NCBI GenBank assembly: GCA_045805565.1
Contig: JBJMKZ010000003.1
Location: forward strand, 1 to 15,962
Origin: DATAEY01 sp045805565
Lineage (GTDB): Bacteria; Actinomycetota; Thermoleophilia; Solirubrobacterales; Solirubrobacteraceae
Length of the DNA stretch: 15,962 nt
Reading direction: 5' to 3'
Shown here: piece after piece, positions 7,058 through 13,718 of the stretch
Position numbering within the stretch: the stretch's first letter is position 1
Layout: every line of letters begins with the position of its first letter
Notes under the pieces: model-generated
Told to the model about the DNA's origin: nothing
Database searches by the model: none
What the model saw: the letters and a program-made list of their open reading frames with translations, nothing else
Made by a program: the position numbers and the translations under genes

Positions 7058-8995
7058 CTAATGGACCGCTACGGCGAGGAAGTCCACCGTCAGGCCGCGA
7101 TGCAGCCGGCCTCGGATCGGGTCGAGTGCCCCCACCGCCAAGCGCTTGGGGTCGGGGGCGAAGCGGAATGGGGCCGGGTAGTCGACCGCACGAGGTATTG
7201 CCAGCAGGAACGGCTGGCGCGCAACGCCCACGGCGAGCTTGGCGTTGCCATCCCGCTTTCCAAGCGAGAGGGTCCAGCGGGGTCCCTTGAACACGAGCCC
7301 CTGAACGCGTTCGGTCAGCGAGGGCTCTAGGCCGCGGAAGCGGGCGAGCACGAGATCGTTCGGTCTGGGGGGGCGAGGCACACTTATCGGACGGTCGGTT
7401 ACGCCCGCAACCGAGGCGATGAGGCGTGCCCGGCCGCAGCGGTCCGTCCCGCGGGCGAGCACCTGCCAGCGATTCGCGGCTCGGAGCTGCCGGTAGTGGC
7501 AGAAGAGGGACAGCCGGGTCGCGGGCGCATAGGCCGGCGGAACGTCGTCGCTGGTTCGCAGGATGCGCTGGGGCGCGCTGCGCGAGGCGAGCTTGTGCGC
7601 GTCGAGGTCGTCGAGACGGGAGGTGAAGGCCACTCCAGGCTGGAACACCGGCAGCGGGTCCCAGCGCAGCTGGGGATAGGCCCACATGACCGCGGTTTGC
7701 AGCGGCCAGACGTGCACGGTCTTTCCGGCCACGGCCTGCAGTGACCCGGCGTCGAGCGCCTCCTCCCGGCGCAGAGCGCCGCGCTCGGCGGCGATCGACT
7801 GCCTGGATTGGGTGAGCATCGCCAGCTCGCCACGCCAGCCGGCGAATGACCCGGCGCGATGTACGAGCTCGTCCGACCCGGTGGCTGCGAAGTACACCAC
7901 CACCAGCGCGGCCAGCCCCGCTAGTGGCGCGGCGAGACCCCGTCGCAGGGCGGCCGAGCCGAACCCGAGCCCGACAGCACAGGCGAAGTAGTACGAGATG
8001 TGATGTGGACTGTGCTTCATGAAGGTCTGCTTGAAGCCGGTGAACAGGATCAATGCCACCACCACGAAGGCGGCGAGCCTCGAGGCGGGTGGCCAGCCGG
8101 CGGTGCCCCGCCAGGCAAGCGTGGCCACCAACAGCAGGGCGACTCCGGCCAGCAGATAGTCGGAGCCTGGACCCTTCTCCTCCGCGATGCCATCGGCGTA
8201 GTTGGCCATCAAATCGACCGACCGCGCTGTGTAGGCGAGTAGCGCTCCCGGCGATTGACCATCTACGAGGCCCAGCGCCAAGACCGCCACTGCGAAGCTG
8301 GCGGCGCAGGTCGCCACGGCCGGCAATCGACGGGATGGGAAAGCCACGCCGCACGTGATCAGCATGACCAGCAGGATTGCCAGTCCGGAGCTCGGTCGGA
8401 CCAGATACTCCAGCCCGCCCACCGCGCCGGCGATGACTGGAAGCGACCGGTGCTCGATCCAGCGCGGGCGGGCGGGGTCCAGCACCGCCAATGCCCACAC
8501 CGCCACCACCGCCACCACCGCGGCGGTGAGGACATCGTCGTGCTCGGTGGTGGTCAGGGCAGCCGCGCCGGCCGCGGCCATCGGCAGGGCGGCCCACAGC
8601 GGCAGGCTGCGCCGCGCCGCCCAGACGAAAGTCAACGCGGACGATCCGACCACCAGCGCCACATATGCGAGGGACAGAAATCCCTGGGTGACGAACGTAA
8701 GCCGGGGAACCGTCAGGAACCCCAACGGCCCATACACCCAGATGATCTGCCTGCCGAACTCAAGCCCCCGGTGGGAGGCGAGATGCAGCGCGGCGATCCA
8801 CGAGTCATCCAGCGAGGCGCCGATGTGGCCGAAGTCGAGCGGCGGCCAGATCAGCAGCGCGAGGGCCGCTCCCAGAAGCCATGTCGAGCCAACCACCCGG
8901 CCGAGACGGGGACCGAGCCGATCGACCATGAGTGCGGGCGTCCGAGCCGTCCCCAGCTCGCCCGGCGGCGTCCCGTGCGAGACCGGCCCGGTCAT
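7058..8995 (-). CDS. Multi-spanning membrane protein of unknown function with large extracytoplasmic C-terminal domain (GT-C-like?)
   Basis: Predicted 645-residue integral membrane protein. After a first hydrophobic helix (about 34-50) comes SLDDSWIAALHLASHRGLEF (61-80) and VYGPLGFLTVP (87-97). About nine further hydrophobic segments follow up to residue ~370, including one ending in FKQTFMKHSPHHISYYF (321-337). Residues ~375-645 are soluble and probably face outside. An acidic pair in the first loop after helix 1 is a hallmark of GT-C glycosyltransferases that use polyprenyl-phosphate sugars, but no named family is certain. Neither the ATG at 8995 nor the ATG at 8929 (22 residues shorter) has a ribosome site; I give the longer. 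The frame continues to 9094, overlapping the upstream stop, which I judge less likely. It follows the sugar dehydrogenase-like gene by about 61 bp, possibly in one transcript. Confidence 0.75.
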   Translation of the reverse strand: MTGPVSHGTPPGELGTARTPALMVDRLGPRLGRVVGSTWLLGAALALLIWPPLDFGHIGASLDDSWIAALHLASHRGLEFGRQIIWVYGPLGFLTVPRLTFVTQGFLSLAYVALVVGSSALTFVWAARRSLPLWAALPMAAAGAAALTTTEHDDVLTAAVVAVVAVWALAVLDPARPRWIEHRSLPVIAGAVGGLEYLVRPSSGLAILLVMLITCGVAFPSRRLPAVATCAASFAVAVLALGLVDGQSPGALLAYTARSVDLMANYADGIAEEKGPGSDYLLAGVALLLVATLAWRGTAGWPPASRLAAFVVVALILFTGFKQTFMKHSPHHISYYFACAVGLGFGSAALRRGLAAPLAGLAALVVVYFAATGSDELVHRAGSFAGWRGELAMLTQSRQSIAAERGALRREEALDAGSLQAVAGKTVHVWPLQTAVMWAYPQLRWDPLPVFQPGVAFTSRLDDLDAHKLASRSAPQRILRTSDDVPPAYAPATRLSLFCHYRQLRAANRWQVLARGTDRCGRARLIASVAGVTDRPISVPRPPRPNDLVLARFRGLEPSLTERVQGLVFKGPRWTLSLGKRDGNAKLAVGVARQPFLLAIPRAVDYPAPFRFAPDPKRLAVGALDPIRGRLHRGLTVDFLAVAVH

Positions 8996-9056
8996 GCGGA
9001 GCCGCACGTCAGAAGCCCCACCCGCCTCGACGAGCCAATCCGGCGAGCCGGCGTCA

Positions 9057-10334
9057 TCAGTGCAAGCGGTGGAGGGCGAGCCGGTACACGGCACCGCCTT
9101 GGGTGCAGACGTAGACGTGGCGGACGGCGTCCTCCCCGAAGGAGGTCAGGGCGAGCGCCCGCCGTGCCACCGCCGGGACATTCGAGGCGCTTGCCGAGCT
9201 ACGTCCCAGCGCGATGCTGTAGATGCGCCCACTGCAGTAGTCGCCGTAGACATAGCGGCCGGCATAGCCGCGTAGGGCCGGATCGCGGACAAACACGCCG
9301 CCGGTGATCGAGGCGCACATGTGGGGAGGCCGCCGATACGCGAACACCGGAAACACCGCGCCGGGAGCCCTCTCCTTCGCGGCGACGCGCTCCTCGTCGC
9401 CATCCGTCAGCGGGTGGCCGGCCTTGTGGAACCCCTCGAACACGCGCCAGCCGTAGTTGCGCCCGGCGGCCTTCCCACGCGAGGCGAAGTCGATTTCCTC
9501 CGCCCAGCCTTTCCCGACGTCCGCAATCGCCATGGCGCCAGTACGTGGGTCGAGGGCGAAGCGCCAGGGATTGCGCAACCCGTAGTCATAGACCTCGGGC
9601 CGCGCGCCGTGCCGATGCACGAAGGGGTTGCCGGGTGGAATCCGGTAGGACCGATTTCCACTCGGGCGCGGGTCGACGCGCAGGATCTTGCCAAGCAGCG
9701 ATCCCAGGTTCTGGGCGTGGTTGTATCGGTCGAACGCCGTCCCACCGTCGCCGATGCTGATGTACAGGAGGCGGTCCGGCCCGAACAGCAGCAGCCCCCC
9801 GTTGTGGGTGTCGAAGTGCTGCCTGCGTGCCTTGCGCGGATTTTTCACGCGAGGCTTGCGCAGCAGCACGACCAAGCGGCGCGTACGGGGGTCAGCCCGC
9901 TCGGGGGTCGCACGGCGATACTCGAGAACCCGCACGTCGTTGTCCTTGCCGGTGTAGTCGACATAGAAGCGCCCGGACTTGGCATAGTCGGGCGCGAAGG
10001 CCATCGACAAAAACCCATTCTCGGTTCCCCCATGGTTGACCACCGGCGAGAGGTCCAGGAACGGCGCCGCCAGGGGCCGGCCGTCGCGCAGGACCCGGAT
10101 GCGTCCGGTGCGCTCGACCACGAACAGCCGGCGCCGATCGCCGGGTGGGCCGGTGACGTAGACGGGCTGGTCGAAGCTGCCGACCTTCACGAGCTGCAGC
10201 AGCGGCGGCCCGATCGTCGCGCGCCCGAGCAGCGGTGGCCCGTGGCTCGAGCTGGCGAGGGCGAGGACGATCGCGACGCCGGCGGCCAGCACGATCACCA
10301 TCAGAGCCGCTACACGGACGCGTCGGCCAAGCAT
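9057..10334 (-). CDS. PQQ-type soluble sugar dehydrogenase-like protein (GSDH / HHIP-like beta-propeller), membrane-anchored
   Basis: A 425-residue protein with an N-terminal hydrophobic anchor or signal (LMVIVLAAGVAIVLALA, 11-27), so it acts outside the membrane. The rest is a six-bladed propeller of the glucose/sorbosone dehydrogenase family. Landmarks are FVVERTGRIRVLRDG (71-85), GFLSMAFAPDY (107-117), DTHNGG (175-180), LYISIGDGG (190-198), LGKILRVDP (214-222), YDYGLRNPWRFALDP (249-263), AGRNYGWRVFEG (290-301) and YVYGDYCSGRIYS (361-373). H177 and R254-N255 sit where the family places its catalytic His and PQQ-contact Arg-Asn. Members oxidise aldoses with PQQ and calcium, but many HHIP-like relatives have no proven activity. 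The frame opens earlier (10430); I chose the ATG at 10334 because it precedes the anchor and follows a TAGGAT element. It lies between a DPM1-like glycosyltransferase and the unknown membrane protein. Confidence 0.85.
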   Translation of the reverse strand: MLGRRVRVAALMVIVLAAGVAIVLALASSSHGPPLLGRATIGPPLLQLVKVGSFDQPVYVTGPPGDRRRLFVVERTGRIRVLRDGRPLAAPFLDLSPVVNHGGTENGFLSMAFAPDYAKSGRFYVDYTGKDNDVRVLEYRRATPERADPRTRRLVVLLRKPRVKNPRKARRQHFDTHNGGLLLFGPDRLLYISIGDGGTAFDRYNHAQNLGSLLGKILRVDPRPSGNRSYRIPPGNPFVHRHGARPEVYDYGLRNPWRFALDPRTGAMAIADVGKGWAEEIDFASRGKAAGRNYGWRVFEGFHKAGHPLTDGDEERVAAKERAPGAVFPVFAYRRPPHMCASITGGVFVRDPALRGYAGRYVYGDYCSGRIYSIALGRSSASASNVPAVARRALALTSFGEDAVRHVYVCTQGGAVYRLALHRLH

Positions 10335-10345
10335 GGGAGCCGGGC

Positions 10346-10351
10346 ATCCTA
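10346..10351 (-). promoter_or_regulatory. -10-like element upstream of the sugar dehydrogenase-like gene
   Basis: TAGGAT on the minus strand, then 11 bases, then the ATG at 10334. It implies a leader of only about five bases and supports this start over the upstream in-frame codons. No clear -35. It suggests the gene can be transcribed apart from the glycosyltransferase gene upstream (stop at 10415). Confidence 0.4.
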
Positions 10352-10414
10352 CGCAAGATCCGGCTCGGAGAGCGCCCCAGGGCGACCGCGGTAAACGCCG
10401 CAATGCGAGCGGAC

Positions 10415-11149
10415 CTACACCCACCGGCACCGGATAAGCGTGCGCAGTACCCGAAGGCCATCTCGCGGCGTAAGCTTCTTACCCTCCTCTCGTGACCTGG
10501 CGCGGTAGCTGATGGGTACCTCGTAGATGCGCACGCCGGCCTGTAACAGCCGCGCAGTGATCTCCGCCTCGATTGCAAACCCCGCCTCACGAAGCGGCAA
10601 GGTCTGAAAAAGATCGGTCCGCACAGCTTTGTGACACGTCATTATGTCGGCCACCCAGCTGTTGTAGAGCAGGTTGGCAACGAGCGTCACAGTCTTGTTG
10701 CCCACCACATACCAGAAGCTGTACGAAGAGTGAGCCTGAAAGCCGCGCGCTCCGAAGACGGCTGATTCACCTGCGAGCAGTGGCTCGAGCAGTAGACCGA
10801 TGTCGTCAGCGTCGTACTCGAGGTCCGAATCCATGATTGTCGTATACGTATTCTGCGCATGGCGCAGCGCGGTCTGAATCGCCGCCCCTTTGCCGAGGTT
10901 GCGCGGATGCGAGAGAATCCGTACCTCAGATGGCCAGCTGCCGTTGCGCAGCACGTCGTGTGTGCCGTCGGTGGAGCCGTCGTCAACGACGATCACCTCC
11001 CGTGCCCGGACCGGCAACTTCGCCTCGAGGACCGCCTCGATCGAGGTTGCCACCGTTGCACGCTCATTGAAGACCGGAATCAGGACCGAAAGTGTTGCGG
11101 TCCGGTTGCTCGCATCAGCCGCCCGGACATCTGATCTACGAGTCGCCAT
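10415..11149 (-). CDS. DPM1-like family-2 glycosyltransferase (polyprenyl-phosphate sugar synthase)
   Basis: A 244-residue GT-A enzyme. LSVLIPVFNERATV (20-33), VIVVDDGSTDGT (52-63, D56-D57), HPRNLGKGAAIQTAL (81-95), IMDSDLEYDADDI (105-117, DxD at 107-109), ADIMTCHKAVR (167-177) and the basic end EEGKKLTPRDGLRVLRTLIR (221-240) match dolichol/polyprenol-phosphate sugar transferases. It likely moves a sugar from a nucleotide donor onto polyprenyl phosphate at the inner membrane face. No membrane helices follow, unlike CsbB or GtrB. It is divergent from a YfhO gene, and such pairs are known from Gram-positive bacteria. Codon use is unusual: 15 of the first 38 codons end in A or T, including AGA, against 2 of 38 in paralogue B. 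Two palindromes lie just upstream. The ATG at 11149 is the only in-frame start seen. Confidence 0.88.
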   Translation of the reverse strand: MATRRSDVRAADASNRTATLSVLIPVFNERATVATSIEAVLEAKLPVRAREVIVVDDGSTDGTHDVLRNGSWPSEVRILSHPRNLGKGAAIQTALRHAQNTYTTIMDSDLEYDADDIGLLLEPLLAGESAVFGARGFQAHSSYSFWYVVGNKTVTLVANLLYNSWVADIMTCHKAVRTDLFQTLPLREAGFAIEAEITARLLQAGVRIYEVPISYRARSREEGKKLTPRDGLRVLRTLIRCRWV

Positions 11150-11153
11150 CGCC

Positions 11154-11167
11154 GAGCATCATTGCTC
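11154..11167. repeat. Short perfect inverted repeat next to the DPM1-like start
   Basis: GAGCA-TCAT-TGCTC, a 5-bp stem with a 4-base loop, lies four bases before the ATG at 11149 on the minus strand. That is where a ribosome site would be expected. It could be a leader hairpin, an operator, or chance. Confidence 0.35.
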
Positions 11168-11191
11168 ATCGCCGTGCCGAGCGCGCGCTCA

Positions 11192-11211
11192 CCTAGGCCG
11201 TCGGCTCTAGG
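11192..11211. promoter_or_regulatory. Imperfect palindrome in the divergent gap, candidate operator
   Basis: CCTAGGCCG-T-CGGCTCTAGG: arms CCTAG+GCCG and CGGC+CTAGG pair over nine positions, with one extra T at 11206. It lies about 43 bases before the DPM1-like start and about 103 before the YfhO start. This is a natural place for a dimeric regulator serving both directions. CTAG is rare in many GC-rich genomes, which makes the paired CTAG arms less likely to be chance. Confidence 0.4.
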
Positions 11212-11301
11212 CAGACGCTTACGTGACGCGGGCCGCTGCCGAGAGGAGCACATGCGTCGCCCATGAGCCGCTCGGAGCGAACGACCGCCGGCGCCCGCCG
11301 A

Positions 11302-11307
11302 TAGTGT
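11302..11307 (+). promoter_or_regulatory. -10-like element directly upstream of the YfhO gene
   Basis: TAGTGT, then seven bases, then the ATG at 11315, the expected geometry for a leaderless message. TAGGA at 11307-11311 is too close to the ATG to be a good ribosome site. No convincing -35. Confidence 0.5.
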
Positions 11308-11314
11308 TAGGACG

Positions 11315-13606
11315 ATGGAGCTGGCTGGAGGGGACGTCCCCGCCGCGCGCTGTCCAGGCAATTCAGCGGGAGCACGCAGACGGGGCGTTGCGCTGCGACT
11401 CGTACCGGTTGTAGTCCCGGTTGCGATCTTTTTACCCGCGCTTCTCGGATCGCGGCTGTTAGCTGTAGGTGACGGCCTGCATTACGACCTGCCGCTCTAT
11501 ACGCTCGCCGCGCAGGCTTGGCACGCCGGACAAGTCCCGGCCTGGAACCCGTACATCTTTTCCGGGGCGCCGCTGCTCGCCATCGGCCAAGCCGGGGTTT
11601 TCTACCCGCCGAACGCGCTGTTCCTGGTTTCGACGTTTTGGGCCTACAACGCGCTGATCATCGTGCACTTCGCACTAGCCGGGGTTGGCGCGGCGGCCCT
11701 TGCACGTCGCTTTTGCCGTGATGATGTCGGTGCCGCCGTGGCTGGCGTCGGCTTCGCCCTTTGCGGGTTCTTCTTCGCGCACGTGGCGCAGGCCAACCTC
11801 GAGGCGTCTGCCGCTTGGTTGCCCTGGACGCTGCTCGCGTTCGAGCGACTGCGTGACCACTTCTCCGCGTGGCGACTGGCTCAGGCCGGGGCTGCCCTCG
11901 GCCTCGGACTGGTTGCGGGCTTCCTCCAGATGTTCGCCATAACGTTGGCGATGTTGGTCGTCTACGCGGCGACGCTCGCAGTGCTCGAGGGACGACGCGG
12001 GCGCGGTCGCGCAGCATGGCTTGCCGCTGTGGTGGCCGTCGCAGGGGCGAGCCTCGCAGGCGTACAGCTGCTTCCCACGCTGAGCGTGCTCGACGAAACC
12101 GCGCGTGCGTGGGCGGACATCAGCTTTGTGACTAGTGACTCCTTGTCGTGGTCTCACGCTCCGCTCCTCATGTTTCCGTACCTGTTCGGTAACGACTACC
12201 CGCATGCACCGTTCACTGCCGGATACGGAGGCCAGATCGACCTCCATGCGGTGACGGGATATCCGGGCATGGCCTTGCTGGTCGTGGCGGTCGCCGGCGC
12301 TGGACTCGCTCGCAGGGATCGCCGGGCGCTGGCTCTCCTTCCCGCCGCCGCGCTCGCCCTCATCGCGATGCTGGGTGACAGCACACCGGCTGGGCAACTC
12401 ATTGCCGAGTTGCCGATCTACGGGAAGTTTCGCGCCTGGGCGCGCTACGTCGTGGTCGTGGACCTCGTCGTCGCGGTTCTCGCCGGCTACGGGATAGCGG
12501 CTCTTCGGCAAGCCGACCGAGAAACTCGCCGCGCCGCGGCGCGCCGAGGACTGATCGCCGCGGCCGTCATCGTCGGCGCGGCTCTCGTCATCCCGCGACT
12601 TCCCGGCATACATGGCTTGGTGGCCCCAGGCACGCCCGGCGTGCTGGCCATCGTCATCCCGGCGGCGGCAGCGTCTCTCGCCGCTGGCGGATGCCTGCTG
12701 GCGCGCAGCCGCCCGGGCGCTGCGTCGGCATTGCTCCTGGCGCTGGTCATCGTCGATCCGCTTGCCTCCTTCGGAGGCTTCTTCCAGTGGCGGGATTCAG
12801 GGACGATCGCCGCCGCCAGGCAGCTGTACTCCAGTCCACATCCAGCCGCGCTTCGCTCGCTCCAGACGCGGACCCCCGGCCTAGACCGGTACTTGGTACA
12901 GGGAAAGTTCGAGGGCTGGACCTTGCTCGTCAACGCCCTCCAGGGATTCCCGTCGGTCAACGGTAAGGAGCAACTCCGTCCCAACCTCTACAGCGAGGCG
13001 CTCGGTGTCACCGCGAGCGGGCGGATCAAGCGTCGCAGCAGCCTCTTCCGCGCGCAGGCACACAGTGCCGATTTGCTACGCGCCTCGGTCATCGTCCGCC
13101 ATACGAAGGATCAGGCGGCGGTCGTTCGGCCCCGTCAGCCCGCACTGCCCGACGCGTTCGTGGTTGGCCAGGTGGAGCAGCGTTCGCGGCGCGACATCCT
13201 GGATGCGGTGGATGGACGTCGGCCGTTCGATCCGAGCAGGGTCGCATTGGTTGAGCGCTGCGGCGAATGGTGTCGCCCGCTTCGTGACGCGGGTAGGGCA
13301 GGAACCGTATTTCGCGAGCGCCGTCATATGAGCTCTACGAGTCTGGAGGTACACGCCCGCCGGCCGGGACTCCTCACTCTCAGCCAGGCGTGGTTTCCAG
13401 GCTGGGAGGCCCGCCTTGATGGTCGCTCGGCTCCCGTCCTGCGCGCCGACGGGCTGGTGACGGGGGTCCCGGTTCCCGCGGGACACCACGCCGTCGCGTT
13501 GCGCTACCACGCCCCCGGTTTGGACGCGGGCGCCGCGGTATCGCTGCTCGCGGCAATGGCTCTCCTCGCGTGGGGAGTGACCTCCCGTGTACGACGACCG
13601 CGCTAA
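11315..13606 (+). CDS. YfhO-family multi-spanning membrane glycosyltransferase-like protein
   Basis: A 763-residue integral membrane protein of the YfhO family (GT-C fold). After the first helix (about 28-45) come the acidic loop GDGLHYDLPLY (52-62), WNPYIFSGAP (77-86) and FYPPNALF (96-103). Some ten or more hydrophobic helices follow, then an extracytoplasmic domain. Near the end is the family hallmark WFPGWEARLDG (693-703) with ADGLVTGVPVPAG, and one last helix at about 740-755. YfhO proteins are thought to move sugars from polyprenyl phosphate to cell-surface polymers, working with CsbB-like synthases; in Bacillus and Listeria the target is lipoteichoic acid. A DPM1-like gene lies divergently next door and another follows the sulfatase, so both could supply it. 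The start has no ribosome site but a TANNNT box seven bases upstream. Early codons are A/T-rich at third positions (15 of 38). The real acceptor is unknown. Confidence 0.88.
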   Translation: MELAGGDVPAARCPGNSAGARRRGVALRLVPVVVPVAIFLPALLGSRLLAVGDGLHYDLPLYTLAAQAWHAGQVPAWNPYIFSGAPLLAIGQAGVFYPPNALFLVSTFWAYNALIIVHFALAGVGAAALARRFCRDDVGAAVAGVGFALCGFFFAHVAQANLEASAAWLPWTLLAFERLRDHFSAWRLAQAGAALGLGLVAGFLQMFAITLAMLVVYAATLAVLEGRRGRGRAAWLAAVVAVAGASLAGVQLLPTLSVLDETARAWADISFVTSDSLSWSHAPLLMFPYLFGNDYPHAPFTAGYGGQIDLHAVTGYPGMALLVVAVAGAGLARRDRRALALLPAAALALIAMLGDSTPAGQLIAELPIYGKFRAWARYVVVVDLVVAVLAGYGIAALRQADRETRRAAARRGLIAAAVIVGAALVIPRLPGIHGLVAPGTPGVLAIVIPAAAASLAAGGCLLARSRPGAASALLLALVIVDPLASFGGFFQWRDSGTIAAARQLYSSPHPAALRSLQTRTPGLDRYLVQGKFEGWTLLVNALQGFPSVNGKEQLRPNLYSEALGVTASGRIKRRSSLFRAQAHSADLLRASVIVRHTKDQAAVVRPRQPALPDAFVVGQVEQRSRRDILDAVDGRRPFDPSRVALVERCGEWCRPLRDAGRAGTVFRERRHMSSTSLEVHARRPGLLTLSQAWFPGWEARLDGRSAPVLRADGLVTGVPVPAGHHAVALRYHAPGLDAGAAVSLLAAMALLAWGVTSRVRRPR

Positions 13607-13629
13607 GTCTCCCTTCCGCCGGGATGCTC

Positions 13630-13657
13630 CCTGGCCAAATGCCCGGCACCGGCCAGG
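13630..13657. terminator. Inverted repeat after the YfhO gene
   Basis: CCTGGCC (13630-13636) and GGCCAGG (13651-13657) form a perfect 7-bp stem with a 14-base loop, 24 bases after the YfhO stop. No T-run follows, so termination is unproven. It could also be an operator for the sulfatase promoter just downstream. Confidence 0.35.
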
Positions 13658-13683
13658 TGTTCGATCGCGCTGCTGATCGCTGC

Positions 13684-13689
13684 TAGCCT
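13684..13689 (+). promoter_or_regulatory. -10-like element upstream of the sulfatase gene
   Basis: TAGCCT in the context GCTAGCCTC. It is followed after eight bases by an in-frame TTG at 13698 and after 29 bases by the ATG at 13719. Either a leaderless TTG start or a ~20-base leader with GGGGG before the ATG is possible. Confidence 0.4.
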
Positions 13690-13718
13690 CTCGCCGCTTG
13701 GGGGCGCTCCTCACTGCA

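Noticed and set aside
5733..8597. A 954-codon open frame on the minus strand
   Set aside because: It runs antisense through the sulfotransferase gene and overlaps paralogue C and the membrane protein out of frame. Its product is Arg/Gly/Pro-rich without domain character. Long shadow frames are normal at this GC content.
8255..9307. Plus-strand frames of 350 and 306 codons opposite the membrane protein
   Set aside because: Composition is Arg/Gln/His/Gly-rich with no hydrophobic pattern. The minus-strand frame shows clear membrane helices and fits the operon direction.
11675..12613. A 312-codon minus-strand frame inside the YfhO gene
   Set aside because: The plus strand codes for a well-recognised YfhO protein; the antisense product is hydrophilic low-complexity sequence.
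13663..13686. Small direct repeat CGCTGCT-gat-CGCTGCT before the sulfatase promoter
   Set aside because: Only seven bases per copy and GC-rich. I cannot tell it from chance, and it has no known site pattern.
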